A stretch of DNA of 64,000 nucleotides from Cucumibacter marinus DSM 18995 (GTDB lineage: Bacteria; Pseudomonadota; Alphaproteobacteria; Rhizobiales; Devosiaceae). Position 1 is the stretch's first letter, and each line of letters opens with the position of its first letter. The translations under genes were made by a program, and so were the position numbers. The stretch covers positions 466,988 to 530,987 of the forward strand of contig NZ_AUCR01000002.1 in assembly GCF_000429865.1 (NCBI RefSeq), given 5' to 3'. The notes beneath the pieces were generated by a model. That model made no database searches, was not told where the DNA came from, and worked only from the letters and a program-made list of their open reading frames with translations. This document shows, piece by piece, positions 43,498-52,400 of the stretch.

Positions 43498-45378
43498 ATG
43501 AATGCAATACGCCGGATCGACATCGCACTAAGCCGGATGGTGCCGGCCCATCACGCCTTGCGTCAGCATGAGCGCCGGCGGATCAAGAATTTCCTGATCA
43601 GCAGCTTCGTGGCGCCGTTGTGTGCGCTGCCCACCATCATCGCGCTCGCCATGCTGGATCCCGATCCGGTGAGCCATCTCGGCATACTCGGTCTCGCGGT
43701 CATGCTCTACTGGCCACTCGCGGCGGTGTTTCTCAAATGGCCGCAGACCTATGTGCCGATGGTCGTGAGCGCGTTGGCCACCTTCACCTTCACCGTGTTC
43801 TGGACCGCCTATCACTATGGAGGGCTGACTTCGCCGCTTCTGGTGTGGACGGTTGTCATCCCCGTCATGACCTTCTTTCTGCTGGGCGACAGGCCGCGGG
43901 TGCGCTGGCTGGTGGCGCTGCAATTCGCGGGTGGCTTCGGCGTGATGGGCGCATGCGGGTTGGCATTCGGCTATCCTGAGAGCGTGCCCACGGAAGCGCT
44001 GGTGTGGCCGGGGCTGATGTCGATCGTAGCGGCGGCCGGCTATGCGGCGGTAACCTCTGCCTTCGATGCGGCAATCGTCGAATCGCAATCGACATTGTTG
44101 AAGGAGATCGATCGCAGCCAGGACGCGATGGCGGCGCTGACCGCGGCCAAGGAGATTGCCGAGCGCGCCAATGGTGCCAAATCCGAATTCCTCGCCAAGA
44201 TGAGCCATGAACTGCGTACGCCGCTCAATGCGGTGATCGGCTATTCGGAAATCCTGCTCGAAGACGCGGAGCTCGACGGCAATACCGAGCAGATCCCTGA
44301 CCTTCAAAAGATCAGCGCCGCCGGCAAGCACCTGCTGGCGATGGTCAATGACATCCTCGATATCTCCAAGATCGAGGCCGGGAAAATGCAGCTCAATATC
44401 GAGGAAATTTCGCTCGGCGGATTGCTCGACGAAGTCGAAGCCACCGGCCGCCCGCTCGCAGACAAGCACAAGAACAAGCTGGTCATCGAACGCGGCGCCA
44501 ATCTGGGCGAGATGTATTCGGACCCGACAAAGCTGCGCCAGGCGATTTTCAACCTTGTCAGCAACGCCGCCAAATTCACTCACGAGGGCACGATCAGCGT
44601 CACCATGCGCCGCAATGCCTATGAGGACGGTGAGCGGGTGAGCATCACGGTCTCCGACACCGGGATCGGGATCGACAAGGAAGACCAGAAAAACCTGTTC
44701 AACAATTTCACCCAGGCCAACAATTCGATCTCTGCCAAATATGGCGGGACCGGGCTTGGCCTTTCGCTCAGCCGCCGGCTTTGCCAGCTCATGGGCGGTG
44801 ACCTGACGTTCAAGAGCGCCAAGGGCAAGGGCTCGACCTTCACCATCGATATTCCTGCCCATTGTCCCGGCTATTCGGCGGGCGAAGCGGGTCTCGATGC
44901 AGCCATGGAGGCCGCGGATCCGGGGCGCCGGGCGCCGGCCGTGGTTTCGGCAATCACCGATCGGGGCGAGGCGCCGCGTGTTCTGATCGTCGACGATGAC
45001 CCGGCATTCCTCGATCTCGCGGAACGGCTGCTGGTCAAGGAAGGGCTGCGTCCGATCATGACCGACAGCCCGCAAAGCTGCGTGCAGGTAGCGCGCGCCA
45101 CGCGGCCATCGGTGATTTTCCTCGATGTGCTGATGCCCGGATACAATGGCTGGGACGTGCTCTCGATGATCAAGGCAGATGATCAGCTCGCCGACACGCC
45201 GGTGGTGATGCTGTCGGTCGCCGAAGAACGGCTCAAGGCGATCGAGAACGGGGCCGACGGATGTCTCGTCAAGCCGCTCGACGCCGAGAAGATTCACACC
45301 CAGTTCGCGCGTCTCGGCATTCATGTGCCGCAAGACGAAGAGATCGAGATCGAGACAGCTGTTGTAGTCAATGGTTGA
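43498..45378 (+). CDS. Hybrid sensor histidine kinase with C-terminal receiver domain
   Basis: A 626-residue membrane kinase. The N-terminal third has about six hydrophobic segments and no periplasmic sensor loop of size. HisKA has the phospho-accepting His (about 237) in [21 protein letters not shown]; the ATPase has [21 protein letters not shown] and [13 protein letters not shown]. The receiver domain (about 490-605) has VLIVDDD, the acceptor Asp in IFLDVLMPG, and LVKPLD. The ATG at 43498 has AGGGG nine bases upstream; the ATG at 43489 abuts it. A single-domain receiver gene follows 30 bases later. Confidence 0.92.
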   Translation: MNAIRRIDIALSRMVPAHHALRQHERRRIKNFLISSFVAPLCALPTIIALAMLDPDPVSHLGILGLAVMLYWPLAAVFLKWPQTYVPMVVSALATFTFTVFWTAYHYGGLTSPLLVWTVVIPVMTFFLLGDRPRVRWLVALQFAGGFGVMGACGLAFGYPESVPTEALVWPGLMSIVAAAGYAAVTSAFDAAIVESQSTLLKEIDRSQDAMAALTAAKEIAERANGAKSEFLAKMSHELRTPLNAVIGYSEILLEDAELDGNTEQIPDLQKISAAGKHLLAMVNDILDISKIEAGKMQLNIEEISLGGLLDEVEATGRPLADKHKNKLVIERGANLGEMYSDPTKLRQAIFNLVSNAAKFTHEGTISVTMRRNAYEDGERVSITVSDTGIGIDKEDQKNLFNNFTQANNSISAKYGGTGLGLSLSRRLCQLMGGDLTFKSAKGKGSTFTIDIPAHCPGYSAGEAGLDAAMEAADPGRRAPAVVSAITDRGEAPRVLIVDDDPAFLDLAERLLVKEGLRPIMTDSPQSCVQVARATRPSVIFLDVLMPGYNGWDVLSMIKADDQLADTPVVMLSVAEERLKAIENGADGCLVKPLDAEKIHTQFARLGIHVPQDEEIEIETAVVVNG

Positions 45379-45408
45379 ACCTGGGCTGACCCGAAGGGAG
45401 GGAACGAA

Positions 45409-45786
45409 ATGACACGAATCCTGATGGTCGAGGACAATGAGATCAACCGCGACGTCCTTGGTCGCCGGCTGGTGCGCCGCGGCTACGAGGTCGAGTATGC
45501 CGTCGATGGGCCAAGCGGCGTCGCGGCCGCCGCATCGGTGAGACCTGACCTTATTCTCATGGATATCGGGCTCGGGGAAATGTGCGGCTGTGAGGCGACG
45601 CGCCGGATCAAGGCAAACGGGGAGACGGCCCACATCCCGGTGATCGCCTTGACAGCCAGCGCTTTTGAAACCGACCGGCAGAATGCCCTCAATGCCGGCT
45701 GTATCGATTTCGATACCAAGCCTGTCGATCTGCCACGGCTGCTCGAAAAGATCGAGAAGGCGCTGGCGGCGCGCAACGCTGCCTGA
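45409..45786 (+). CDS. Single-domain response regulator, DivK/CheY-like
   Basis: A 125-residue stand-alone receiver with all phosphorylation-site residues: E8/D9 in MVEDNEINRDVL, acceptor D52 in LILMDIGLG, T in VIALTASAFE and K in DTKPVDLP. With no output domain it probably relays phosphate or acts by protein contact, like DivK. It is cotranscribed with the hybrid kinase before it and has a good Shine-Dalgarno (GGGAGGGAACG). Confidence 0.92.
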   Translation: MTRILMVEDNEINRDVLGRRLVRRGYEVEYAVDGPSGVAAAASVRPDLILMDIGLGEMCGCEATRRIKANGETAHIPVIALTASAFETDRQNALNAGCIDFDTKPVDLPRLLEKIEKALAARNAA

Positions 45787-45815
45787 GATCCTTGCCTGAA
45801 ACAGGTGTTTGAAAG

Positions 45816-45840
45816 GCGGGCCGGCACTGGCCCGCTTTTT
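45816..45840 (+). terminator. Terminator of the kinase-receiver operon
   Basis: A 7-bp stem GCGGGCC / GGCCCGC with a 6-base loop followed by TTTTT. Confidence 0.85.
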
Positions 45841-45884
45841 CGTGTTTGTGGAGAGACGCGTCTGGCCCGGAGGGCCGCGGCAGA

Positions 45885-46310
45885 CTAGGACGCCCGGCGC
45901 GCCAGGGCGGCTTCGGGGTCTTCTGCCTGGGCCTTCAGCATCGAGCGCAGGGTGCCGAAATCGAGCGGTTTCTGCTGTAGCCAGGGCACCGAGAGACCCA
46001 GCGATTCCGCGGTGCGCTTTGCGTCGCGCAGAACAGCTTCATCCTGACCGCTCACGATCAGGATGCGACCCTTGAAATCGCATTCGGCCAGAAGGCCGAA
46101 CAGTTCGATCGCATCGATATTGGGCATGCACATGTCGAGCGCGATGATGTCGGGCTGCAAAGCCTTGGTCAAAGAGATCACGCCGCGCGAATCCGAGGTT
46201 GCGAACGCCTCGAAGCCGCACCGTTCAGCAACACGGACGATCAGCTCGGCCGAGGCCGCATCATCGTCGACCGCGAGGAGCCTGAGTGGCTGGGCGGTAT
46301 TGGCAGGCAT
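45885..46310 (-). CDS. Single-domain response regulator (receiver)
   Basis: A 141-residue receiver: acidic pair in LLAVDDDAASAELIV, acceptor D59 in IIALDMCMPNIDAI, serine in LIVSGQDE and K114 in WLQQKPLD. It differs clearly from the DivK-like receiver upstream. No output domain is present. I set the start at the ATG at 46310, with GGTGAG upstream; the longer frame adds an unrelated leader. It is convergent with the kinase operon and divergent from the GGDEF-EAL gene. Confidence 0.88.
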   Translation of the reverse strand: MPANTAQPLRLLAVDDDAASAELIVRVAERCGFEAFATSDSRGVISLTKALQPDIIALDMCMPNIDAIELFGLLAECDFKGRILIVSGQDEAVLRDAKRTAESLGLSVPWLQQKPLDFGTLRSMLKAQAEDPEAALARRAS

Positions 46311-46732
46311 ACACTCACCGTTTCCTTTTCTGGAACCCGGTCCATGATTGGATCCAGGTCCTTTTGCGGTGCCAAGTCCAAAAGCGGTATAGAGGAGTTT
46401 GCTTTCCAAACCGTTATTATCCGGACAGTTGGTCGCAGCCGTCAAGACACGCGAAATACGTGCAAATACCGCGAGCTAGATACAATAGTTCATGTGCTCA
46501 CATGATATGGCCGTCGCCTGTATCCTCCGGTCAGCCCCGTTTAGAGGCAGGCAACGGGCAGGGCTGCCGGCTGCCGCTTTCACATTTCCGAAAGCCCGGT
46601 AACACCTTGCTAACCCTTCTGAAAATCTTTGTTGTTTCTAGTGCTTAAGAGGGGGAGCCAAACCGCTCCCATTACGCAAATTTAAGCGTTGGGGCTCACA
46701 GTTTCGCCCGGGAATGAGCAGGAGACGCAGCC
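46311..46732. other. Intergenic region between divergent receiver and GGDEF-EAL genes
   Basis: About 420 bases, visibly more AT-rich than the genes on either side. It holds an inverted repeat at 46490-46505 (TCATGTG, 2-base gap, CACATGA). AGGAG at the right end serves the TTG start at 46733. No ORF worth calling was seen, and I cannot place the promoters with confidence. Confidence 0.5.
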
Positions 46733-49126
46733 TTGCGCTTCTTATGGGATTTTTTGGATGGCACGACTTCCGGGCCGGATGGCGGCCAGGGGGTCAAGCA
46801 GAATGCGAGGGCATTACTGCGCTTCGAACAGGTGCGCGCCATCGTTCGGATGACGCCGGCGGCGGTGGCGAGTTCCGCCTGCGCCTCACTGATTTTGCTT
46901 GCGGTGTGTTTCCACACCGGGCTGTTGCCGACGCTGTTGATCTGGATCGGGGCGCTGGCGGTCATGCAGTTGATCGGGCTGCGCGCCTGGTGGCGATCCC
47001 GCCAGATGGCGCACAAGCCCGAGAACGCAAACAAAGCGATGCGTCATGCGGTCGGCAATGCCTTCGTGCAAGGGGCGATCTGGGGTTTCGTGCCGATCCT
47101 GTTCTTCGCCGAACCGGATGTATCGATGCGGATCGCGGCGTGTATCGCGGTGATCGCCGGCATGTGCGCGGCGGCCATGGCATTGATGACCGTGCCGCGC
47201 GCGACGCTCGCCTTCACCGTGCCGGTGATCGCAGCCACCGTCTGGGCCGCGCATACCAGCCTGGTGCCAAGCGAGGCCAATGTGGTGACGATTCTCGTCA
47301 TCGCTTTCGGCGTGATCGTCAATTTCATCTCGCTGGTTTATGCGCGGGGCTTCGTGCGCAATCTGATTTCGATCTATGAGGTCAAGGAGCAAAAGGACAT
47401 CATCGGTCTGCTGCTCAAGGAATTCGAAGAGAACTCGAGCGACTGGCTTTGGGAATTCGACCGCACGGGCCGGATTGACCGGGTGTCCAACAGGTTTGCC
47501 GCGGCTGCCGGCTGCAATCGCTCGAGCCTCGTCGGGCGTGATTTCGGCGGTTATCTCAATTCGATTACCGAGGAAGACGATCCGCATGTGGCGCGCATCC
47601 TGAATGCGATTGCGCAGCGCGCGACCTTCCATGACATCGAAGTCCGCATCAAATCCGAACAGTCCGAGCGCTGGTGGAAACTGACCGGCAAGCCGGCCTT
47701 TGACCAGTTCGGCGATTATGTCGGCTATATCGGTACGGGCTCGGACGTGTCTGCGCGCAAGCTTGCGGAGCGCCGCATCAACATGCTGGCGCATAATGAT
47801 CCGCTGACAGGGCTTTTAAACCGCGCCAAGTTCACAGAACAGCTGGCGCATGCGGTGGCCCGGCTCGAGCGCTATGGCTCGCCATTTGCCGTCCTCTATC
47901 TCGATCTCGACCAGTTCAAGCTGGTGAACGATACGCTGGGTCACATGGCAGGCGACAAGCTGCTGCTGCAGGTGGCAGACCGTATTCGCCAGGTGGTGCG
48001 CCAGACCGATTGCGTGGCGCGTCTCGGTGGTGACGAGTTCGCGGTGATCATGGGTGATGATTGCACCAATGATCAGGCGGCCTTGGTGGCCACCCGGCTG
48101 ATCGAGCGGATTTGTGAGCCCTATGAGATCGAACACGAAGTCGTGCAGATCGGGCTGAGCGTCGGGATCGCCATGGCGCCGATCAATGGCACGCGGCCGG
48201 ACCAGCTTCTGCGCAATGCCGACCTGGCGCTCTATCGCGCCAAGGATGAGGGCAGGGGAACGTATCGCTTCTTCGAAAGCCGCATGGATTCAGAGGTGCG
48301 CGAGCGCCGCATGCTGGAGCTCGAACTGCGCCAGGCGGTCGAGGATGGCCAGCTCACACTGCATTACCAACCGCTCGTCACTGCCCGCAGCGGTCGTACG
48401 ATCGCTTTTGAGGCGCTGATGCGCTGGCATCACCCGATCCGGGGCATGGTGCCGCCGATCGAATTCATTCCGATTGCCGAGCAGTCGGGTTTGATCATGG
48501 AGATCGGCGACTGGACGATTCGTGAGGCCTGCCGTACCGCATCGCGCTGGCCGGAGGGGCTGTCGGTTGCCGTCAATCTCTCCGCGAAGCACTTCAAGAT
48601 GTCGGACATCGTCCAGGTTGTGACCGATGCGCTTGATGACACAGGACTAGCCTCGGAACGGCTTGAACTGGAAATCACCGAGAGCCTGTTGATCGAGAAT
48701 CCAGATGAGGTGATCGGCAAGCTGCGGCAGCTCAAGGATCTGGGCGTCACCATCGCCATGGATGATTTCGGCACCGGCTATTCGAGCCTCGCCTATCTGA
48801 TGAAATTCCCCTTCGACAAGATCAAGATCGACAAGAGCTTCATCGACCGGTCGGGGGGCGACCCGGTGGCCCGCGATATCCTGAGGGCGGTCGCGACACT
48901 CGGGAAGTCGCTCAAGATCGAGATCACCGCCGAAGGCGTCGAGACCGAAGAACAGGTCGCCTTCCTCAGAGAAATCGGCTGCGATCAGTTGCAGGGCTTC
49001 TATTTCGCCAAGCCGCTCAACAAGCGGGACATGGCGCGCTACCTGCTGCGCCGGTTCACCACCGACCGCGCCGAAGAAATGGAACGCGCCGCCGCCACGC
49101 CTGCAATCCGGAAGGTGGCGGGCTGA
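46733..49126 (+). CDS. Membrane PAS-GGDEF-EAL protein (cyclic di-GMP turnover)
   Basis: A 797-residue protein. The N-terminal ~200 residues hold about six hydrophobic segments. A PAS domain follows (about 220-340: LLKEFEENSSDWLWEFDRTG). The GGDEF site is intact (RLGGDEFAVI near 430), as is the EAL site (FEALMRWHHP near 560) with ITESLL, DDFGTGYSSL and KIDKSF, so both synthesis and hydrolysis of c-di-GMP are possible. The start is a TTG with AGGAG eight bases upstream; no ATG is available in frame nearby without losing the first residues. A terminator follows. Confidence 0.92.
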   Translation: MRFLWDFLDGTTSGPDGGQGVKQNARALLRFEQVRAIVRMTPAAVASSACASLILLAVCFHTGLLPTLLIWIGALAVMQLIGLRAWWRSRQMAHKPENANKAMRHAVGNAFVQGAIWGFVPILFFAEPDVSMRIAACIAVIAGMCAAAMALMTVPRATLAFTVPVIAATVWAAHTSLVPSEANVVTILVIAFGVIVNFISLVYARGFVRNLISIYEVKEQKDIIGLLLKEFEENSSDWLWEFDRTGRIDRVSNRFAAAAGCNRSSLVGRDFGGYLNSITEEDDPHVARILNAIAQRATFHDIEVRIKSEQSERWWKLTGKPAFDQFGDYVGYIGTGSDVSARKLAERRINMLAHNDPLTGLLNRAKFTEQLAHAVARLERYGSPFAVLYLDLDQFKLVNDTLGHMAGDKLLLQVADRIRQVVRQTDCVARLGGDEFAVIMGDDCTNDQAALVATRLIERICEPYEIEHEVVQIGLSVGIAMAPINGTRPDQLLRNADLALYRAKDEGRGTYRFFESRMDSEVRERRMLELELRQAVEDGQLTLHYQPLVTARSGRTIAFEALMRWHHPIRGMVPPIEFIPIAEQSGLIMEIGDWTIREACRTASRWPEGLSVAVNLSAKHFKMSDIVQVVTDALDDTGLASERLELEITESLLIENPDEVIGKLRQLKDLGVTIAMDDFGTGYSSLAYLMKFPFDKIKIDKSFIDRSGGDPVARDILRAVATLGKSLKIEITAEGVETEEQVAFLREIGCDQLQGFYFAKPLNKRDMARYLLRRFTTDRAEEMERAAATPAIRKVAG

Positions 49127-49157
49127 CCCCAAAACACCAATTCGACCTCCAATCGAA

Positions 49158-49189
49158 AAGGGCCGGCGCAAAGCCGGCCCTTGTTTTTT
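49158..49189 (+). terminator. Terminator between GGDEF-EAL gene and dps
   Basis: A 10-bp perfect stem AAGGGCCGGC / GCCGGCCCTT with a 5-base loop followed by GTTTTTT. The reverse direction also has a short T-run (TTTTC), so it may serve the convergent dps too. Confidence 0.92.
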
Positions 49190-49216
49190 GTCGGTTTTTC
49201 CGTGGTGGCGCCAAGC

Positions 49217-49720
49217 CTATTTGGCGGTGATGGCGCGCAGCATCCAGATCGCCTTCTCGTGGAAAGTGATGCGTGCCGTCAGCATATCGGCGGTCACGAT
49301 ATCTTTCTGCTCCTCGGCGAGTTCGGCCGTTTCGCGAAAGCGGCGGGCAACGGCCTCATGGTCGTTGACCAGGGTCTTGAGCATCTCGGCGGCCTCGAGT
49401 GTGTCGTCTTTTTCCTCGGTGACGACGGATTCGTCGAGCATCTTCGAGATGCTGCCCGGTGCCGGGTGCCCCAGGGCACGCACGCGCTCGGCAAGATCGT
49501 CGGCAGCCTCGAACAGATCCTGATAGTGCTCTTCGGTCAGGTTATGGATCGAGAAGAACAGCGGACCCACCACGTTCCAGTGGAAGGCCTGGGTCTTGAT
49601 CATCAGGACATATGTATCGGCTAGGCAGCCCTCGAGGGCATGGGCCAGTTTGGCCGTGCTGTTGATACCGGTTTCCGGTTCGGTGACGGTGGCTTCCGTG
49701 CGCAGAACGCTGGTCGACAT
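49217..49720 (-). CDS. dps: Dps-family DNA-protecting ferritin-like protein
   Basis: A 167-residue mini-ferritin that stores iron and detoxifies peroxide, often in starvation. The intersubunit ferroxidase ligands are visible: H47 in TQAFHWNVVG, H59 in SIHNLTEEHY, and D74 and E78 in AADDLAERVRALG. The N-terminal tail is acidic with few lysines, so DNA binding through a basic tail is not obvious. AAGGAGGC precedes the ATG. It is divergent from the glycogen operon across a 199-base region. Confidence 0.93.
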   Translation of the reverse strand: MSTSVLRTEATVTEPETGINSTAKLAHALEGCLADTYVLMIKTQAFHWNVVGPLFFSIHNLTEEHYQDLFEAADDLAERVRALGHPAPGSISKMLDESVVTEEKDDTLEAAEMLKTLVNDHEAVARRFRETAELAEEQKDIVTADMLTARITFHEKAIWMLRAITAK

Positions 49721-49919
49721 GTTTGCCTCCTTATTTGCGCTGAATTGCTGTCGGATGTCGTGCCCGGGATGGGCACATGGATCACCACCACAACGCGCCA
49801 GCCGCGAAGGGGTTGCATGAAAATGCGCGGCTGACCCTCATAATCTGCATGTGACAAACTACGGGCACTATTGCAGTATTGGTGTCAGGGAGGCCCCATC
49901 CGTATTCAAGGAGGATGCG

Positions 49920-52397
49920 ATGGCCAAAAAACCGGTTGTACTCGATGCACCCCGTCCGGAGCCCCGGGCGAAGGATGCTGACACGCTGGCTTCGGAGATT
50001 CTGGAGCGGTTGACTTATTCGGTCGGCAAGGACCCGATCGTTGCACGGCCCCATGACTGGCTGACGGCGACCATTCTCGCAGTGCGGGCGCGGATCGTCG
50101 ACAAGTGGATGGAGTCAACGCGCGCCACCTATGCGCGCGAAGACAAGCGGGTCTATTACCTGTCGCTCGAATTTCTGATCGGGCGGCTGTTGCGCGATGC
50201 CATGTCCAATCTGGGCCTGATGGACCAGATCAAGGATGCGCTGTCGCGCTTCGATGTGGAATTCGAGGCCATACTGGAACTCGAGCCGGATGCGGCGCTC
50301 GGCAATGGCGGGCTCGGTCGTCTGGCGGCTTGCTTCCTTGAATCGATGTCGACCATCAAGGTGCCGGCCTATGGCTATGGCATCCGCTATCAGCATGGGC
50401 TTTTCCGCCAGGAAATGGCCGATGGCTGGCAGGTGGAACTGCCCGAGGAATGGCTGGCGCATGGCAACCCCTGGGAATTCGAGCGCCGCGAAGCCGCGTA
50501 TGAAATCGGCTTTGGCGGTACCGTCGATGCGCATACCGATGATGAAGGCGAAGTGCATCATCATTGGCGCCCGGCCGAAAAGGTGCTGGCTGTCGCCTTC
50601 GATACACCTGTTGTCGGCTGGCGGGGGGCGCGGGTTAACACGCTGCGGCTCTGGAGCGCACAGCCGATCGATCCGATCCTCCTCGACAAGTTCAACTCCG
50701 GCGATCACATCGGCGCATTGCAGGAAAGCTCGCGCGCAGAGACGATTACCCAGGTTCTTTATCCTGCCGATTCAACGCCTGCAGGCCAGGAATTGCGGCT
50801 GAAGCAGGAGTTCTTCTTCTCCTCCGCTTCGCTGCAGGACATCCTGCGCCGGCACCTGCAGCAATATCCCGATCTCACCAATCTGCCCGACAAGGTCGCC
50901 ATTCAGCTCAACGATACGCATCCCGCGATCTCGGTGGCCGAACTGATGCGGCTGCTGGTCGATGAGCACGATCTCAAGTGGGAACAGGCCTGGGAGATCA
51001 CCAAGGGCGTATTCTCCTACACCAATCATACCCTGATGCCCGAGGCGCTCGAGACCTGGCCGGTGGCGCTGGTTGAGCGGCTATTGCCGCGCCAGATGCA
51101 GATTATCTACGCGATCAACGCCGACCTCCTGCGCACGATCCGCAAGTCCCACAAGGCCGACGAAGCGCATATCGCGCAGATTTCGCTGATCGACGAACAT
51201 GCCGGGCGGTATGTACGCATGGCGCAGCTCGCCTTTGTCGGCTCGCATGCGATCAACGGGGTGTCAGCGCTTCATACGGAGCTGATGAAGAAGACCGTTT
51301 TTGCGCCGATCCACGCGATCTTCCCCGACCGCATCCAGAACAAGACCAACGGCATCACTCCGCGGCGCTGGCTGTTCCAGTGTAATCCGGGGCTGACACG
51401 GCTGATCGAGCGCCGGATCGGCGACCGGTTCATGGATGATGCGGAGGCGCTATCTGCGCTCGCCGACCACGCGAATGATCCGGGCCTGCAAGAGCAATTC
51501 GGGCGGGTCAAACGCGAGAACAAGCAGCGCCTGGCCGATCTCATCCGCGAAAGGGTGGGGCTGAGCGTGAGCCCGGACGCCCTGTTCGACGTGCAGATCA
51601 AGCGGGTGCATGAATACAAGCGCCAGCTCCTCAACATCATCGAGACAGTGGCGCTTTACGACGCGATCCGCGCCCATCCCGAAAAGGATTGGGTGCCGCG
51701 GGTGAAGATCTTCGCCGGCAAGGCAGCCCCGGGCTACTGGAATGCCAAGTTGATCATCAAGCTGGCGAATGATGTTGCGCGGGTCATCAATTACGACCCG
51801 GCGGTGCGCGGGCTCCTGAAAGTGGTATTCCTGCCCAACTACAATGTGTCGCTTGCCGAGACGATTATTCCGGGCGCCGATCTCAGCGAACAGATTTCGA
51901 CCGCCGGCATGGAAGCGGCGGGCACCGGCAACATGAAGTTCGCGCTCAATGGCGCTCTGACCGTCGGAACCCTCGACGGGGCCAATGTCGAGATCAGGGA
52001 ACGGGTCGGGCCCGAAAACATCTTCATTTTCGGCATGACCGCAGACGAGGTGGCCTCCCGCCGGGCCAACGAATATGCGCCGCGCGAAGTGATCGAGGCG
52101 TCGCCCAAGCTTGGCGAGGCGCTTGACGCCATTGCCACCGGTGTGTTTTCGCCGGACGATCCCGATCGTTATCGCGATCTGATCGGCGGGCTCTATGATC
52201 ACGACTGGTTCATGGTCGCTGGTGACTTCGATGCCTATTTTGCGGTTCAGCGCCAGATCGACGATGTTTATGCCGATGCGCAGCGCTGGCAGAGCATGGC
52301 CATCCGCAACACGGCCAATGTCGGCTGGTTCTCCTCCGACAGGACCATCGCGCAATATGCCGAGGAGATCTGGGGAATTCCAAGGACAGAAGGGTAG
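49920..52397 (+). CDS. glgP: Glycogen/alpha-glucan phosphorylase
   Basis: Releases glucose-1-phosphate from glycogen ends using PLP. From the ATG at 49920 (AAGGAGG upstream) it is 825 residues. Family landmarks: YYLSLEFLIGRLL, ALGNGGLGRLAACFLES, QLNDTHPAISVAELMR, the KRVHEYKRQLLN segment, and the C-terminal GTGNMKFALNGALTVGTLDGAN carrying the PLP lysine. First gene of the glg operon; glgB starts three bases after its stop. Confidence 0.97.
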   Translation: MAKKPVVLDAPRPEPRAKDADTLASEILERLTYSVGKDPIVARPHDWLTATILAVRARIVDKWMESTRATYAREDKRVYYLSLEFLIGRLLRDAMSNLGLMDQIKDALSRFDVEFEAILELEPDAALGNGGLGRLAACFLESMSTIKVPAYGYGIRYQHGLFRQEMADGWQVELPEEWLAHGNPWEFERREAAYEIGFGGTVDAHTDDEGEVHHHWRPAEKVLAVAFDTPVVGWRGARVNTLRLWSAQPIDPILLDKFNSGDHIGALQESSRAETITQVLYPADSTPAGQELRLKQEFFFSSASLQDILRRHLQQYPDLTNLPDKVAIQLNDTHPAISVAELMRLLVDEHDLKWEQAWEITKGVFSYTNHTLMPEALETWPVALVERLLPRQMQIIYAINADLLRTIRKSHKADEAHIAQISLIDEHAGRYVRMAQLAFVGSHAINGVSALHTELMKKTVFAPIHAIFPDRIQNKTNGITPRRWLFQCNPGLTRLIERRIGDRFMDDAEALSALADHANDPGLQEQFGRVKRENKQRLADLIRERVGLSVSPDALFDVQIKRVHEYKRQLLNIIETVALYDAIRAHPEKDWVPRVKIFAGKAAPGYWNAKLIIKLANDVARVINYDPAVRGLLKVVFLPNYNVSLAETIIPGADLSEQISTAGMEAAGTGNMKFALNGALTVGTLDGANVEIRERVGPENIFIFGMTADEVASRRANEYAPREVIEASPKLGEALDAIATGVFSPDDPDRYRDLIGGLYDHDWFMVAGDFDAYFAVQRQIDDVYADAQRWQSMAIRNTANVGWFSSDRTIAQYAEEIWGIPRTEG

Positions 52398-52400
52398 CTC

